A DNA stretch of 64,000 bases. Origin: Aquisphaera giovannonii. Its GTDB lineage: Bacteria; Planctomycetota; Planctomycetia; Isosphaerales; Isosphaeraceae. The notes beneath the pieces are model-generated. The model ran no database searches. It worked only from the letters and a program-made list of their open reading frames with translations, and had not been told where the DNA came from. The stretch is taken from assembly GCF_008087625.1 (NCBI RefSeq), contig NZ_CP042997.1:2418001-2482000 (forward strand), in the 5' to 3' direction. This document shows, piece by piece, positions 34,508 to 45,770 of the stretch. The translations under genes and the position numbers were made by a program. The stretch's first letter is position 1; each line of letters begins with the position of its first letter.

Positions 34508-36697
34508 TCAGCCCGCGGGCGCCTCGGCCAGCTCGATGGCCTCGACCCGGGCCGCTCGTCCGCTCTCGGGCCGGTCCCGCTTCCAGAGAGAATAGAAGAG
34601 GAGCCCGGAGGCGAGGACGCTCACCAGCACCCACCCCTCATGATAGAGGCCCTCCGCCGGTTCGCGATAGATCCAACGCGCCAGGCCCGCGGACTCGAGC
34701 AGCCTCAGCCGGGCCGGCTGGGTCACCGCCAGCGTGTTGTTGAGGAAGTGGAAGACCACGCCCGGCAGCAGGCTCCGGCTGCGGACCGCCAGGAGGCCCA
34801 GCACCACGCCCAGCAGGGTCGCGTTGAAGAGCTGCTGGTACATGCTCAGGAGCACGTGCAGGAACCCGAACATCAGCGCCGAGATGAAGATCGCCGACCG
34901 GGTCCGGCGGCCCCCTTCCAGGCCGGACAGGATGAACCCGCGGAAGGCCGTCTCCTCGCAGATCGCCGGGATCAGGGCGAAGACCCCGACCAGCGTGAAC
35001 AGCCCGAGGTCCGCCGGCACGAGCTGGGCATACGCCTCCTTGACCGTGGAAGAGACCGGGAAGAGCGCCTGGACCAGGACCCCCAGCAGGTTGACCAGCG
35101 GATTGAGCGCCAGCGGGAAGGCGACCGCCAGCGCGAGGTACCGACCGGATGGCCAGGCGAGGCGGAGCGTCCGCCCCGGGGCGGATGTCAGCATCACGGC
35201 CATGATGATCGGCGGGATGAGGATCAGGAACTGGCCCGCGGCGATCGCCGCGAGGCTCGCCCCCATGCCCCGCATGAGCATGTAGACCATCAGGAACCAC
35301 GAGGCCGACAGGATGACCGCGAAGCAGAGCATCGCCTGGCCTCCCGTGGGCCTCGGCTCCTTGTCCCGCAGCAGGTGGCGGAACCACGTGCCCAGGCTGA
35401 AACGCTCGGCCTCCCGGAAGAGGACCTGCTCGCGCTCGAACTGGTCCACGGCCCATCGGATCGCCAGCCAGGCGTAGATGATCGTCGGCACCATGACCGG
35501 CACGAAGAACTGGATCCCGGTCCGATAGTCCCCCATGATCAGGGCGCGGAGCAGCAGCGCGACCCCCGTGATCGGCACGAGGCTGTAGAAGAGGTTCAGC
35601 TTGATCTCGGGGAGGAGCGTCAGGAAGATCAGGGGGAGGCAGACGAGGTAGAGGGGCGTCATGTAATACTGCCCCTCCTTCATGCTCCGGGCGAGCACGG
35701 CGAGCGCCACGCAGACGGCGCTGAAGAAGGCCGCCAGCGGGATCAGCAGGGCGACCATCCAGATCGCCGACTGCACGCTCGGCGGCGAGAGCCCCGCCCC
35801 TCCGCCGGCGGCCTGCGAGGCGCCGTGGAGCCCGAGGTGCCCGCCGCGGGCGGCCATGAAGATGCCGGTCAGCCCCATGCTCACCAGGTTGAGCACCGCG
35901 GTCGTGACGCTGGCGAACATGACCGTCAGGAACTTGCCCAGCACGATCTCGGCCCGGGTCGCCGGGCTGATCAGGAGGGTCTCCATCGTCCCCCGCTCCT
36001 TCTCCCCGGCGCACAGGTCGACGGCCGGATAGAAGGCCCCGGTGAGCGACATCATGACCAGGAGGAAGGGGAAGATCCGGCTCCAGACGTTGCCGCCCAC
36101 CTCCTGCTCGGTGGCGACGTCCATCCCCCGGACCTCGATCGGCTGGGTGTAGCCGGAGGGCAGATTGTCCCGCTTCGCCCTGGCCTCCACGATCCCGCGC
36201 TTCCAGCGGTCGAGCATCTCTCGGAGCCGCAGGTAGGTGATCTGGCTGGGCTCGTCCACGCTCCGATAGAGGATCGGGATCGGGGCGTCGTTCTTCTCGC
36301 GGAACTGCCTGGGGAGGTCCGACGGGATGACCATGATCGCCGCGGCCGAGCCCTGGCGGATCGCCTGCTGGCGGAACTCCGGATTGCCCCAGGGGCCGTC
36401 CGCCGGCACCTTCTGCACCTTCAGGAGCGCGGCCTCGGCCGGCGAATCGAAGAGCCTCGGGTCGAAGCCGTCGCCCTCGGGGCTGATCAGCGGCTGCTCC
36501 GCCGGCAGGTGCTCCGCCCCGACCACCACGACCACCCGGGGCTTCTTCTCCATCGCCGCCACCATCTGGGAGACGCCGAGGCCCAGCAGCGGGTAGAGGA
36601 GGATCGGGAAGATGAAGACCATGAACAGCGTGCGGCGGTCGCGGAGCTGGTCGAGGAGCTCGCGGCGGAAGATGACGAAGAGGTTCGACCAGCTCAT
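34508..36697 (-). CDS. ABC-2 (NatB-like) permease fused to a CPBP intramembrane protease domain
   Basis: A protein of about 729 residues starting MSWSNLFVIFRRELLDQLRDRRTL, a typical ABC-2 permease N-terminus. A first span is followed by an extracytoplasmic domain (~60-215), then the membrane core with DLCAGEKERGTMETLLISPATRAEIVLGKF, the diagnostic ABC-2 motif. From ~490 a second membrane module begins, with the CPBP protease motif EETAFRG at 581-587, FLHVLLSMYQQ and FHFLNNTLA (His at ~650). The gene for its ATPase ends 50 bp upstream. It is probably a sodium or multidrug-type exporter with a built-in peptidase-like domain; the role of the fusion is unknown. Confidence 0.88.
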   Translation of the reverse strand: MSWSNLFVIFRRELLDQLRDRRTLFMVFIFPILLYPLLGLGVSQMVAAMEKKPRVVVVVGAEHLPAEQPLISPEGDGFDPRLFDSPAEAALLKVQKVPADGPWGNPEFRQQAIRQGSAAAIMVIPSDLPRQFREKNDAPIPILYRSVDEPSQITYLRLREMLDRWKRGIVEARAKRDNLPSGYTQPIEVRGMDVATEQEVGGNVWSRIFPFLLVMMSLTGAFYPAVDLCAGEKERGTMETLLISPATRAEIVLGKFLTVMFASVTTAVLNLVSMGLTGIFMAARGGHLGLHGASQAAGGGAGLSPPSVQSAIWMVALLIPLAAFFSAVCVALAVLARSMKEGQYYMTPLYLVCLPLIFLTLLPEIKLNLFYSLVPITGVALLLRALIMGDYRTGIQFFVPVMVPTIIYAWLAIRWAVDQFEREQVLFREAERFSLGTWFRHLLRDKEPRPTGGQAMLCFAVILSASWFLMVYMLMRGMGASLAAIAAGQFLILIPPIIMAVMLTSAPGRTLRLAWPSGRYLALAVAFPLALNPLVNLLGVLVQALFPVSSTVKEAYAQLVPADLGLFTLVGVFALIPAICEETAFRGFILSGLEGGRRTRSAIFISALMFGFLHVLLSMYQQLFNATLLGVVLGLLAVRSRSLLPGVVFHFLNNTLAVTQPARLRLLESAGLARWIYREPAEGLYHEGWVLVSVLASGLLFYSLWKRDRPESGRAARVEAIELAEAPAG

Positions 36698-36746
36698 GTT
36701 ACGCACTCGCCCTTCACCTGGATTCCCGACGCGTGAGGCAGGCCAT

Positions 36747-37523
36747 TCACCGGGCCAGGGCACCCGACCCGGATGCCTCGGCCTCGCGGTCGGCACGCTC
36801 GACCAGCGCGAAGAAGAGCTCCTCCAGGTCGGGCTGGCCGAACCGCTCGAGCAGCTCGCCCGGCGTCCCCGAGGCCTGGAGCACGCCCCGGTGGATGATC
36901 GCCACCTTCTGGCAGAGCTTGGAGACCTCGTGCATCGAGTGGGTCGAGAAGAGGATCGTCTTGCCCATATCGCGGAGCTCGAGGATCTTCTGCACGACCG
37001 AACGCTGCACCAGGACGTCCAGGCCGGAGGTCGGCTCGTCGAAGATCAGGACCGGGGGGTCGTGGACCACGGTCCGCGCGATCGAGACCTTCTGCTTCAT
37101 GCCCGTCGAGAGCTTCGAGCAGAGCGTGTCGCGGAAGTCGTCCATCTTCAGCCAGTCGAAGATCGACTCCATCCGGGCGCGGAGGGTCCCCCGGTCCATC
37201 CCGTAGAGCCGCCCGAAGTACTCGACGAGCTCCCAGGCCGTCATCCGGTCGTAGATGCCGGTGCTGGCCGACATGTAGCCGATGTGCCGGCGCACCTGCT
37301 GGGGATGCTGCACCACGTCGTAGCCGGCGACGACCGCGCGGCCCCCCGTCGGCCTGAGGACCGTGCTCAGGATCCGGAGCGTGGTCGTCTTGCCCGCGCC
37401 GTTGGGCCCCAGCAGGCCGAAGATCTCGCCGGGCCGGCAGGCGAACGAGACGCCCCGGACCGCGTGCACCCACCCCCGCTGGTAGTCGAGGAACGCCTTG
37501 GAGAGGTCTTCGACGTGGATCAC
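36747..37523 (-). CDS. ABC transporter ATP-binding protein (NatA-like), GTG start
   Basis: A 258-residue ATPase beginning GTG ([17 protein letters not shown]). [16 protein letters not shown] is Walker [17 protein letters not shown] is the ABC signature, and [12 protein letters not shown] is Walker B with the D-loop; [13 protein letters not shown] gives the switch His. The closing region ([22 protein letters not shown]) is typical of ABC-2 partner ATPases. It feeds the fused permease just downstream. No strong ribosome-binding site precedes the GTG. The pair interrupts an otherwise menaquinone-related run. Confidence 0.93.
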   Translation of the reverse strand: MIHVEDLSKAFLDYQRGWVHAVRGVSFACRPGEIFGLLGPNGAGKTTTLRILSTVLRPTGGRAVVAGYDVVQHPQQVRRHIGYMSASTGIYDRMTAWELVEYFGRLYGMDRGTLRARMESIFDWLKMDDFRDTLCSKLSTGMKQKVSIARTVVHDPPVLIFDEPTSGLDVLVQRSVVQKILELRDMGKTILFSTHSMHEVSKLCQKVAIIHRGVLQASGTPGELLERFGQPDLEELFFALVERADREAEASGSGALAR

Positions 37524-37592
37524 TCGGCCGCTCGGGGTTGGGCGCTCGGTTGTTCAAGGCCTGATCGGACCGCGAGGCCGCACGGACGCCGC

Positions 37593-38702
<1,110 letters not shown>

Positions 38703-39680
38703 GGTTCACTCCTTCGGGCGCCAGGCCGAGCGCGGCCGCCTTGCGGGCGAACAGCGTCAGGCCCGCCAGCTCCGGCTCGCCGAGGTCGTATGACAGGGCG
38801 CGGGTGAGGTAATGGTAGCAGGTCGCCACATCGAGTCCTAGCCGTGGTCCGTGCTCGCGGGCGATCGCGTCCGCGTTCGCCAGGCCTTCGGCCCGGCTCC
38901 GCCCGAGGGCCTCGGGGAGATCCCCCAGTTCGGCGCCCTTTCGGACGACCCAGAGGGCGAACACGAACGGCAGCCCCGTCAGCTCGCGCCAGGCCTCTCC
39001 CAGGTCGGCCACGGCGTGGAAGGGCTCGTCCGGCACCAGCATCGCCCGGTCGCCGATCACGAGCACCGCATCGGCCGTGCTCTCCAGCACCGGGACGCCC
39101 AGCGGCAGCGGCTCGATCACCCCCGGCCGGCAACCCCATGCCTCGTCGAGCCAGACCCGCGAGAGCGCCTGGCTCGTCCGCGAGCCCTCGTCCAGGGCCA
39201 GCCGTTCGATGCGGTTGAAGGGCACCCGGCTGAACAGCTTGACGCTGAGCACCGGCCCCCGCGCCGCGATCGCGAACCCGGGCAGGATCTCATACCCGCG
39301 ATGGGCCCCGCGCAGGTACTCCACCGACGGGATCAGGGCGATGTCCAGCTCGCCGGCCGCCAGGTCCCTGGCCATCAGGCTGGGGACCGCCATCCTGAGG
39401 TCCACGCCGGGATGGAACTCCTCGAGCCGGTAATACAACGGCTTCGCATTCAGGTAACTGACGGCGCCGACGCGTACTCTCGGTTCCACCAGACACCCTC
39501 CCGACCTCTGCGTTCCGGCCCTTCGCCACGCACGCACGCCGCCGCGGATCGATCCTTCAGTAATGCCGAAAATTCGGAAACTTTTGAAAATTGTAGGAGG
39601 CCATCGGAGAATCGCAAGGGGAGATGTGCCGGCGGCCGGGATTGCTCCGGGATTTCGACCCGGTGATCGGGGACGACATC

Positions 39681-40343
39681 ATGCGCGACCGGACCATCGC
39701 GATCGGCGATATCCACGGCTGCTCGGCGGCGCTCGCGGCCCTGATCGACGCCATTCGGCCGACGCCCGGGGATACCATCATCACCCTGGGCGACTACATC
39801 AACCGCGGCCCGGACAGCAAGGGCGTCCTCGACCGGCTCATCGAGCTGGGCCGGCATTGTCGACTGGTCCCGATCCTCGGGAACCACGACCAGATGCTCC
39901 TGGACGTCCGCTCCGGGAAGTATCCCCTCTTCTGGCTCTTCGACATGGGAGGGACGGCGACCCTCGATTCCTACGGCCCCGGGCGCGACCTCGCGCGAAT
40001 ACCCGACGAACACTACGGGTTCCTGGAAAGCTGCCGAGACTTCCACGAGACCGATACCCACTTCTTCGTCCACGCGAACTACGACGCGGACGTCCCCATG
40101 GCCGAGCAGGAAATCGGGATGCTCCGCTGGGAATCGCTGCGAGCGACGGTCCCGGGCCCGCACGAGTCGGGGAAGAAGGCCGTCGTCGGCCACACGTCGC
40201 AGAAGGGGGGTGAGATCCTCGACCTGGGCCACCTCAAGTGCATCGACACTTACTGCTACGGCGGCGGATGGTTGACGGCACTCGAGGTGCGGACCGAGGA
40301 GGTCTGGCAGGTGGATCGTGCGGGGACATGGCGTACAGGATGA
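39681..40343 (+). CDS. Serine/threonine protein phosphatase, PPP (metallophosphoesterase) family
   Basis: About 220 residues starting MRDRTIAIGDIHGCSAALAAL. GDIHG, LGDYINRGPDS and LGNHDQMLL are the three dinuclear-metal motifs of the PPP family (D-H, D, N-H-D), with VHANYDAD and VVGHTSQKG giving the last histidines. The usual GDYVDRG reads GDYINRG, so the middle Asp is replaced by Asn, a variant seen in some bacterial members. It may dephosphorylate proteins or Ap4A. An ATG at 39624 would add 19 poorly conserved residues. Confidence 0.87.
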   Translation: MRDRTIAIGDIHGCSAALAALIDAIRPTPGDTIITLGDYINRGPDSKGVLDRLIELGRHCRLVPILGNHDQMLLDVRSGKYPLFWLFDMGGTATLDSYGPGRDLARIPDEHYGFLESCRDFHETDTHFFVHANYDADVPMAEQEIGMLRWESLRATVPGPHESGKKAVVGHTSQKGGEILDLGHLKCIDTYCYGGGWLTALEVRTEEVWQVDRAGTWRTG

Positions 40344-40429
40344 CGCCCGGCGCCGGGACGCCGGTCATCACGGGTCATGCGGCCCAGACCGGGCGGACGT
40401 TCACCGCCCTCCGCCCGGTCGCGGACGCG

Positions 40430-43400
40430 TTACGCATCGGCGGCCGGAGGCGGACGACGCCCGCGAACGGCCAGCGCCAGGACGAGGATCGCGGAGATCG
40501 CCAGGCTGGCGATCGAAATCCGGCCGCCGAGGCGGAAGGAGCGGGGCTCGTAGCGGAACACCAGGGTGTGCGTGCCCTTCTCAACGGCCGCCCCGCGCAT
40601 CAGCATATTGACCTTGTAGATCGGCGCCGACTTGTCGTCGATGGTCAAGGTCCAGCCGGGATAGTAGACGTCGGACAGCACGACGAGCCCGGGGGCGTCG
40701 AGGTTGGCCTCGACGACGACCCGGTCGGGCCGGGGATACGAGACCTTCACGGTCTCCGTGGCCTTCTGCGGCTGGCCGTTCAGGTACGGCCGGAGGCCGG
40801 GGACATCGTCGCCCCGGATCCAGGCGATCCGGCGCGGGTCGTAGACCGGCAGGTTCGGGTCCTTCCAGGTCAGGTCGCCGGCGTGGAGCATCTCCTGCAT
40901 CGGCCCGCCCCGCTCGCGTCGCGAGAGCTGCTCCAGCGGCGGCAAGGGGCGGAAGTCCCGGACAATCCACGATCGCGGGAAGGCCTGGAGGTTGCGCCGG
41001 ATCTGGTAATCGTGCTTCTCCGCCCAGTCCCGACGCTCGGCCTCGTTGTCCTTGCCGTGGAAGAACTCCGACAGGGGGTGGACCATCTCGGTCCCCTCGA
41101 GGAACGAGGCATACCCCCGCTCCTCGGACGTCCACCCGTTGGACTGCGACGGGAGCACGAAATACCGCGAATTCCAGATGTCGTAGGACCTCCGCGGGTA
41201 GACGACGATGTTCGTCCCCTCCGCCACGCCGAGGTCCTTGGCGGTGGCGCCGTGGACGGACCGCTCGAAGCCGACGAAGAACCACTCCAGGTCGTACAGC
41301 TCCGCCACGCCCTTCGTGTAGGTGTAGTCGATGCCCAGGTTGATGCCGTACTTGGGCTGGAGCGTGGCCCGCTCCCAGCTGACGAATTCCGACTCTCGGT
41401 CGGGCGACGACCGGAGGAACCAGGCCGGCGGGCTCCAGATCGGCATCCGGTGGATGCGGAACGGGCCGGGGGAAGGATCTTTCGCCTCCGCCTCCCGGAT
41501 GAGCTTCGCCACGTCCGGCTCTCCGTCGAAGAGCGACTGCGGGACGATGGTCACCAGCGAGGCGTTCGCCAGGGCGAGGTCGGCCGCGACCGCGACGAGG
41601 GCGAGTCCGCCGAGCACGCCGCCGCCTCTCCTCGCCTGGGCCAGGATGGCCAGGACGGCGAGTGCCGTGGCGACCGCGGCCCCCTGGCTCAGCGCGAAGG
41701 TGACGTCGCGGATCGCGGCCTCGGGGTCCAGCGGGCCGAAGAGCGTGACGATTCCCCGCCCCGAGAGTCGTGCGATCAGTTCCCGGCGGTTGACCAGGAC
41801 CAAGATCAGGAGGACGAACGACAGCAGGGCGAGGCCGGCGGCCAGGGGGATGACCCGCTTGCGGCGTCCTCGCATCAGGTCGTCCCAGCCCATCCCCGCG
41901 AGCGCGGCGAGGCCGAAGCAGGTGAACGTCAGCAGCTTCGCCGGGTATCGGAACTGCTTGAAGCCCGGAAAAACATTCGTCATGAGCCAGTAGATGCCGC
42001 CGTCGCCGTCCCTGAGATAGCGATCGCGCCGGATCGGCGTCACCTGGTCGTGGTCCTGCGGCCCGATGTCGCCTACGTCCCACCCGGTCGCCTCGGCGAT
42101 CGCTCGCGAGGCCCATATCGGGCTCGTGTACTCGCCGAATCCGCCCAGCAGGCCGAGGAGGACGATCGCGGAGAGCCAGACCCTGCGCGGGGCGCCTCCC
42201 CGGAGCCCGAAGGCCGAGACGGCCAGCAGCAGTCCCATAAGCCCTAGGTAGTTTGATGGCACCCAGATTTTCTGCCTGGCCCCGGGGAACTTGAAGACGT
42301 CCATCCAGCTCGAGTTCGTCCGCGATGCCGCCCCGAAGATCCCCGGCCAGATTGCCTCGACGACCCGGTACGGCGCCACGCTGAACGGATAGACCTCGTG
42401 CGGCCCGTCCGCCTCGGCTCGCGTCGTCTGGCCCGCGAATTCGAGGACCGGTAGCAACTGGGCGGCCGACAGGCCGGCGGCGAGGACGGCCGCGGCGGCC
42501 ATGCCGGCAAGCGCACCGCCCAACCGGCCGCGGCGCCCGCCGCGGAGCCATCCCCCGAGGATGCGGAGCCCGACCAGGGACCAGAGGCCGAGCATCACCA
42601 GGGGGACGTACCGCATCCAGGGCAGGGCGGGGGTCGGCTCGCCCGTGGGACGCAACCTGGGCAGGATTTCGGCCAGCCTCAGGGTGACGTAGAACCACGC
42701 GACGACCAGGCCGACCGCCAGCGGGATCGCCCACCACCGGCCCCGTCGACCAGTAGTGGGCTCGGCTCCGTCCGCGGGCTCGGCCTGCTCGGCGACGGAG
42801 GACCGCGACCGGATCCACGCCAGGCCCGCCGCGTAGCCTCCGCCGCAGAGGCCCAGCAGGTAGGCCGACTGGGGGTCCCCGCCGAGGGTCTGCATCGCCA
42901 GGACCGCGGTGAGCCCGAGGATCGCCGGGCGGCTGCCCGCGGTCAGCCATCGGTCGATGGCCAGGAAGCCGAGCGGCAGCCATGCCGCGCCGACGAGGTA
43001 GATGACGTTGCAGTACTGGTACAGGATGGGGGAGCCGAACGCGTACGTCAGGGCCCCCAGCGCCGAGCCCGTGCCGCTCACGCCCCAGGCCCGGAGGACC
43101 AGGAGCGTCCCCGCGAACGCGAGGGCGACGTGCGCCGCGATGTAGACGCGGGCCGCCCAGGGATAGGGCATCGCCGCGTAGATGAGCTTGCCGGGATAGA
43201 GGACCGCGGCGGTCGGGTTGCCGAGGAGCGGCATCCCGCCGTTCTCCTCCGGCTCCCAGAGCGGCCATCGGCCCGCGTCCCACTCGCGCTGGACGCGTTC
43301 GTAGAGCGGGTAGTAATAATGGGCCGCGTCGCGGAAGCCGAATTGCCGGTCACCGCGTAGCCCCTTGCCGATGCAGGGGAGGAAGGCGATCGCGAACGAG

Positions 43401-43441
43401 ATGGCGATCCACGAGGCCGTCCGCCAGGCCGATTGTCTCAT
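40430..43441 (-). CDS. Large YfhO-like membrane protein (putative GT-C glycosyltransferase)
   Basis: A protein of ~1003 residues starting MRQSAWRTASWIAISFAIAFLPCIG. Early loops YYYPLYERVQREWDAGRWPLW then ENGGMPLLGNPTAAVLYPGK form the acidic first-loop signature of YfhO/GT-C proteins. A dozen or more spans follow, then an extracytoplasmic domain (~650-960; for example YPRPDRVVVEANLDAPGLVVLSDVYYPGW) and a final span (ISIASLAISAILVLALAV). YfhO relatives transfer sugars from lipid carriers to cell-wall polymers or lipids. The acceptor here is unknown. It stands alone, ending convergently with the phosphatase. Confidence 0.85.
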   Translation of the reverse strand: MRQSAWRTASWIAISFAIAFLPCIGKGLRGDRQFGFRDAAHYYYPLYERVQREWDAGRWPLWEPEENGGMPLLGNPTAAVLYPGKLIYAAMPYPWAARVYIAAHVALAFAGTLLVLRAWGVSGTGSALGALTYAFGSPILYQYCNVIYLVGAAWLPLGFLAIDRWLTAGSRPAILGLTAVLAMQTLGGDPQSAYLLGLCGGGYAAGLAWIRSRSSVAEQAEPADGAEPTTGRRGRWWAIPLAVGLVVAWFYVTLRLAEILPRLRPTGEPTPALPWMRYVPLVMLGLWSLVGLRILGGWLRGGRRGRLGGALAGMAAAAVLAAGLSAAQLLPVLEFAGQTTRAEADGPHEVYPFSVAPYRVVEAIWPGIFGAASRTNSSWMDVFKFPGARQKIWVPSNYLGLMGLLLAVSAFGLRGGAPRRVWLSAIVLLGLLGGFGEYTSPIWASRAIAEATGWDVGDIGPQDHDQVTPIRRDRYLRDGDGGIYWLMTNVFPGFKQFRYPAKLLTFTCFGLAALAGMGWDDLMRGRRKRVIPLAAGLALLSFVLLILVLVNRRELIARLSGRGIVTLFGPLDPEAAIRDVTFALSQGAAVATALAVLAILAQARRGGGVLGGLALVAVAADLALANASLVTIVPQSLFDGEPDVAKLIREAEAKDPSPGPFRIHRMPIWSPPAWFLRSSPDRESEFVSWERATLQPKYGINLGIDYTYTKGVAELYDLEWFFVGFERSVHGATAKDLGVAEGTNIVVYPRRSYDIWNSRYFVLPSQSNGWTSEERGYASFLEGTEMVHPLSEFFHGKDNEAERRDWAEKHDYQIRRNLQAFPRSWIVRDFRPLPPLEQLSRRERGGPMQEMLHAGDLTWKDPNLPVYDPRRIAWIRGDDVPGLRPYLNGQPQKATETVKVSYPRPDRVVVEANLDAPGLVVLSDVYYPGWTLTIDDKSAPIYKVNMLMRGAAVEKGTHTLVFRYEPRSFRLGGRISIASLAISAILVLALAVRGRRPPPAADA

Positions 43442-43631
43442 GACCCCTCGGGGCGATACGAAATGAAGGTCGCGCCTCGAGGCCCTCTCCGCCTCGCCAT
43501 GCCCGACGTCGTGGGAGGATCTTACCGCGCGAGGGCCATCCGCGCGCAGGGGACGGGCCCGGTCGGCAAGGCGATGCCGCCGGGCCCGTCGTCGATCGAA
43601 CCGGGGCGCGCGCGTCACGCCCGCCGGCAGA

Positions 43632-44912
43632 TCAGTCTCCGGAAGCGGTCGTCAGCGCGACGGTCGGATCCACGGTCGAGCCGTCGGCATTCGGCGGGAG
43701 GGTCGGCAGCAGCTCGGCCAGGGTCTTGTGCTCGCCGGTGAGCGCCTTCATGAAGGCCACCAGGTCCGCCTTCTCCTGGGCCGTCAGCTTGAGGGGCTTC
43801 ATGTCCGGGTCGAGGGCCGGATTCGGGTTGCCGCCCTTGTCGTAGTGCTCGACGATCTCCTCCAGCGTCTTCATGCTGCCGTCGTGCATGTACGGTGCGG
43901 TCAGCTCGATGTTCCGGCAGGTCGGCGTCTTGAAGGCGCCCCGGTCTTCCTCGGTCTTGTGCCCGATCGGCACCGGAGCCCAGCGGCCGATGTCCGCGAG
44001 CTTCTTCCTGGACTCGTCCCAGCCGACGCCGATGTTGTGGAACTGCTCGTCGCTGAAGTTGGAGCCGACGTGGCAGAGCGTGCACTTGGCCTTCTGCAGC
44101 TCGACGCCGGGCTTGAATTCGTCGTCGGTGCTCAGCCGCAGGCCGAAGAGCACCATGCCCCGCTTCTCGCTCTCCGAGAGGGCGTCGTTGTCGCCGGCGT
44201 TGTACTTGTCGTACTTGGAGTTGCCGGAGAGGGCGGCCACCCGCTCGAAGGTGGCGATGGCCTTGGACATGCCGTCGAGCGTCACGTCGGTGCCGAAGAC
44301 CTTCGCGAACTGCTCCTTGTAGCCGGGGACCTTGCGGAGCCGCTCGACGATGTCCTGGTGCTTCTGGGCGCCCATCTCGATCGGGTTGATCATCGGGCCC
44401 TGGGCCTGCCCCTCCAGGGAGGGCGCCCGGCCGTCCCAGAACATCGTCTTGCCGTAGGCCGTGTTGAAGACCGTCGGGGCGTTGCGGTTGCCCTTCTGGC
44501 CCTTGATGCCCGTGGAGGTCTTCCGGCCGTCGGACCAGCCGAGGTCGGGGTTGTGGCAGGTCGCGCAGCTCTCCCTGCCGTCGAGCGAGATCCGCGGGTC
44601 GAAGTAGAGCTGGCGGCCGAGCTCGTACTTGCCCTTGGTGATCGGATTGCCGGCCGGGACCACGACCTTGGGCGTCAGCGGCATCAGGCCGATCGGCGCC
44701 TTGACGGCCAGGGGCTCGTCCTTGATGAGCTCCGGCCTGGATGCCTGCCAGAGGTAGTCCGCCGGGCTCGTCGGATCCTCATCGGGGGGCTTGTGCGGCT
44801 CTTCCTGGGCGACGCTCGGCGGGCTCAACAACCGGCCTGCGCCGAGGCCGAGGAACCCGGCCAGCACGAGGCCGGGGGCGACGATGCCGGATAATCTCCG
44901 GAGACGTTCCAT
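43632..44912 (-). CDS. Di-haem cytochrome c peroxidase (MauG/CcpA family)
   Basis: A protein of ~426 residues starting MERLRRLSGIVAPGLVLAGFLGLG, an exported-type N-terminus, with AAGGA upstream of the ATG. Two c-type haem sites are visible: CATCH at 116-120 and CTLCH at 277-281. GRQLYFDPRISLDGRESCATCHNPDLGWSDG and FKTPTCRNIELTAPYMHDGSMKTLEEIVEHYDKGG are hallmark peroxidase segments. It would reduce hydrogen peroxide with electrons from a small cytochrome, in the periplasm. A ferredoxin gene lies ~160 bp upstream on the same strand, but the compartments differ, so a functional link is not implied. Confidence 0.93.
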   Translation of the reverse strand: MERLRRLSGIVAPGLVLAGFLGLGAGRLLSPPSVAQEEPHKPPDEDPTSPADYLWQASRPELIKDEPLAVKAPIGLMPLTPKVVVPAGNPITKGKYELGRQLYFDPRISLDGRESCATCHNPDLGWSDGRKTSTGIKGQKGNRNAPTVFNTAYGKTMFWDGRAPSLEGQAQGPMINPIEMGAQKHQDIVERLRKVPGYKEQFAKVFGTDVTLDGMSKAIATFERVAALSGNSKYDKYNAGDNDALSESEKRGMVLFGLRLSTDDEFKPGVELQKAKCTLCHVGSNFSDEQFHNIGVGWDESRKKLADIGRWAPVPIGHKTEEDRGAFKTPTCRNIELTAPYMHDGSMKTLEEIVEHYDKGGNPNPALDPDMKPLKLTAQEKADLVAFMKALTGEHKTLAELLPTLPPNADGSTVDPTVALTTASGD

Positions 44913-45069
44913 GCTTCCATCCTTCGTGGATCGAGGACAATCGAGAAGTCGATGAGGCGGCGTCGACCCGCGGGCGCGGCCCGTGAGGAAGAGGACCGGC
45001 CTTCGCGGCGGGTCATGGAGGGCGGAATCGCTTCGTCGGGACGGCGCCCTCGGCGGGCTGCGGGCCCGA

Positions 45070-45441
45070 TCATTTCTTCTTGGCGAGCAACCCCTCGGCG
45101 TTGCGCTGGGCGGCGTCCACGAGGTTATCCCATTCCTCGGCCACGTACTCCGGGGGACCGCCCTTGACGGCGACGTGATAAGCCACGTCGATCGTGTCCA
45201 CCATGTCGATGGCATCCCACGGGCAGACCTGGGCGCAGTGCTTGCAGCCGATGCAACGGTCGAGGTCGATGTCGCAGAAGCCCTGGAGCCCCGGGTACTC
45301 GGTCGGGCTGACCTTGTAGATGCAATCCACGGGGCAGACTTCCAGGCAGGCTTCGCAGCCGGTGCAGCCGTCCGCGTGGATCACGGCCAGGATCTTGGGG
45401 ATGACCTTGCGGGGCTTGCCGGCGAGCGAGGACGCTGCCAT
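45070..45441 (-). CDS. 2x[4Fe-4S] ferredoxin
   Basis: A 123-residue protein with two complete cluster motifs, DGCTGCEACLEVCPVDC and DRCIGCKHCAQVCPWDA, the CxxCxxCxxxCP pattern of a bacterial-type dicluster ferredoxin. The ~35 residues after the second cluster (YHVAVKGGPPEYVAEEWDNL to LLAKKK) form an extended helical tail. It is a cytoplasmic low-potential electron carrier; partners are not obvious here. The ~330-bp gap upstream separates it from the divergent glycoside hydrolase. Confidence 0.93.
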   Translation of the reverse strand: MAASSLAGKPRKVIPKILAVIHADGCTGCEACLEVCPVDCIYKVSPTEYPGLQGFCDIDLDRCIGCKHCAQVCPWDAIDMVDTIDVAYHVAVKGGPPEYVAEEWDNLVDAAQRNAEGLLAKKK

Positions 45442-45770
45442 GGGACGTGGACTCCACAGGTCTCGAAAGCATCCGACGCCGCTGGACTCGGCGGATGGGC
45501 CCGTGATCCCGACCGCGGCCGTGGCGTCGGATCATTCTAGAGGCATGCCGGCCGAGATGCACCCGCCCCCGACCCAGGCGGCTTATCGAGGATGATTATC
45601 GATACGCCGCCGTGACGCGTCAAGCCGCGGCTCCCATGCCGGGCCGTTACACCCATGTTTCGGCTCGGCGGATCGCTTAGAACAGGAAACCGGGGACCGG
45701 AGACGTGGCGCGGGGAGGTCTCGATCGCCGCCGCGCGGCCCCCGAACGACTCGACCACGGGGCGACGAGC
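45442..45770. other. 329-bp region between divergent genes, no supported gene
   Basis: Contains the promoters expected for the ferredoxin (minus) and glycoside hydrolase (plus) genes. The only A/T-rich spot is around 45590-45603 (GAGGATGATTATCGAT). No clear -35/-10 pair is seen. Confidence 0.4.

Noticed and set aside
34640-36736. Plus-strand open frame of 698 codons
   Set aside because: Antisense to the ABC-2/CPBP fusion; highly charged, repetitive composition with no domain.
39563-40213. Plus-strand frame starting after a small CCGAA-AA-TTCGG repeat, before the phosphatase
   Set aside because: It runs through the phosphatase gene in another frame and its translation is Arg/Pro-rich. The phosphatase motifs decide the correct frame.
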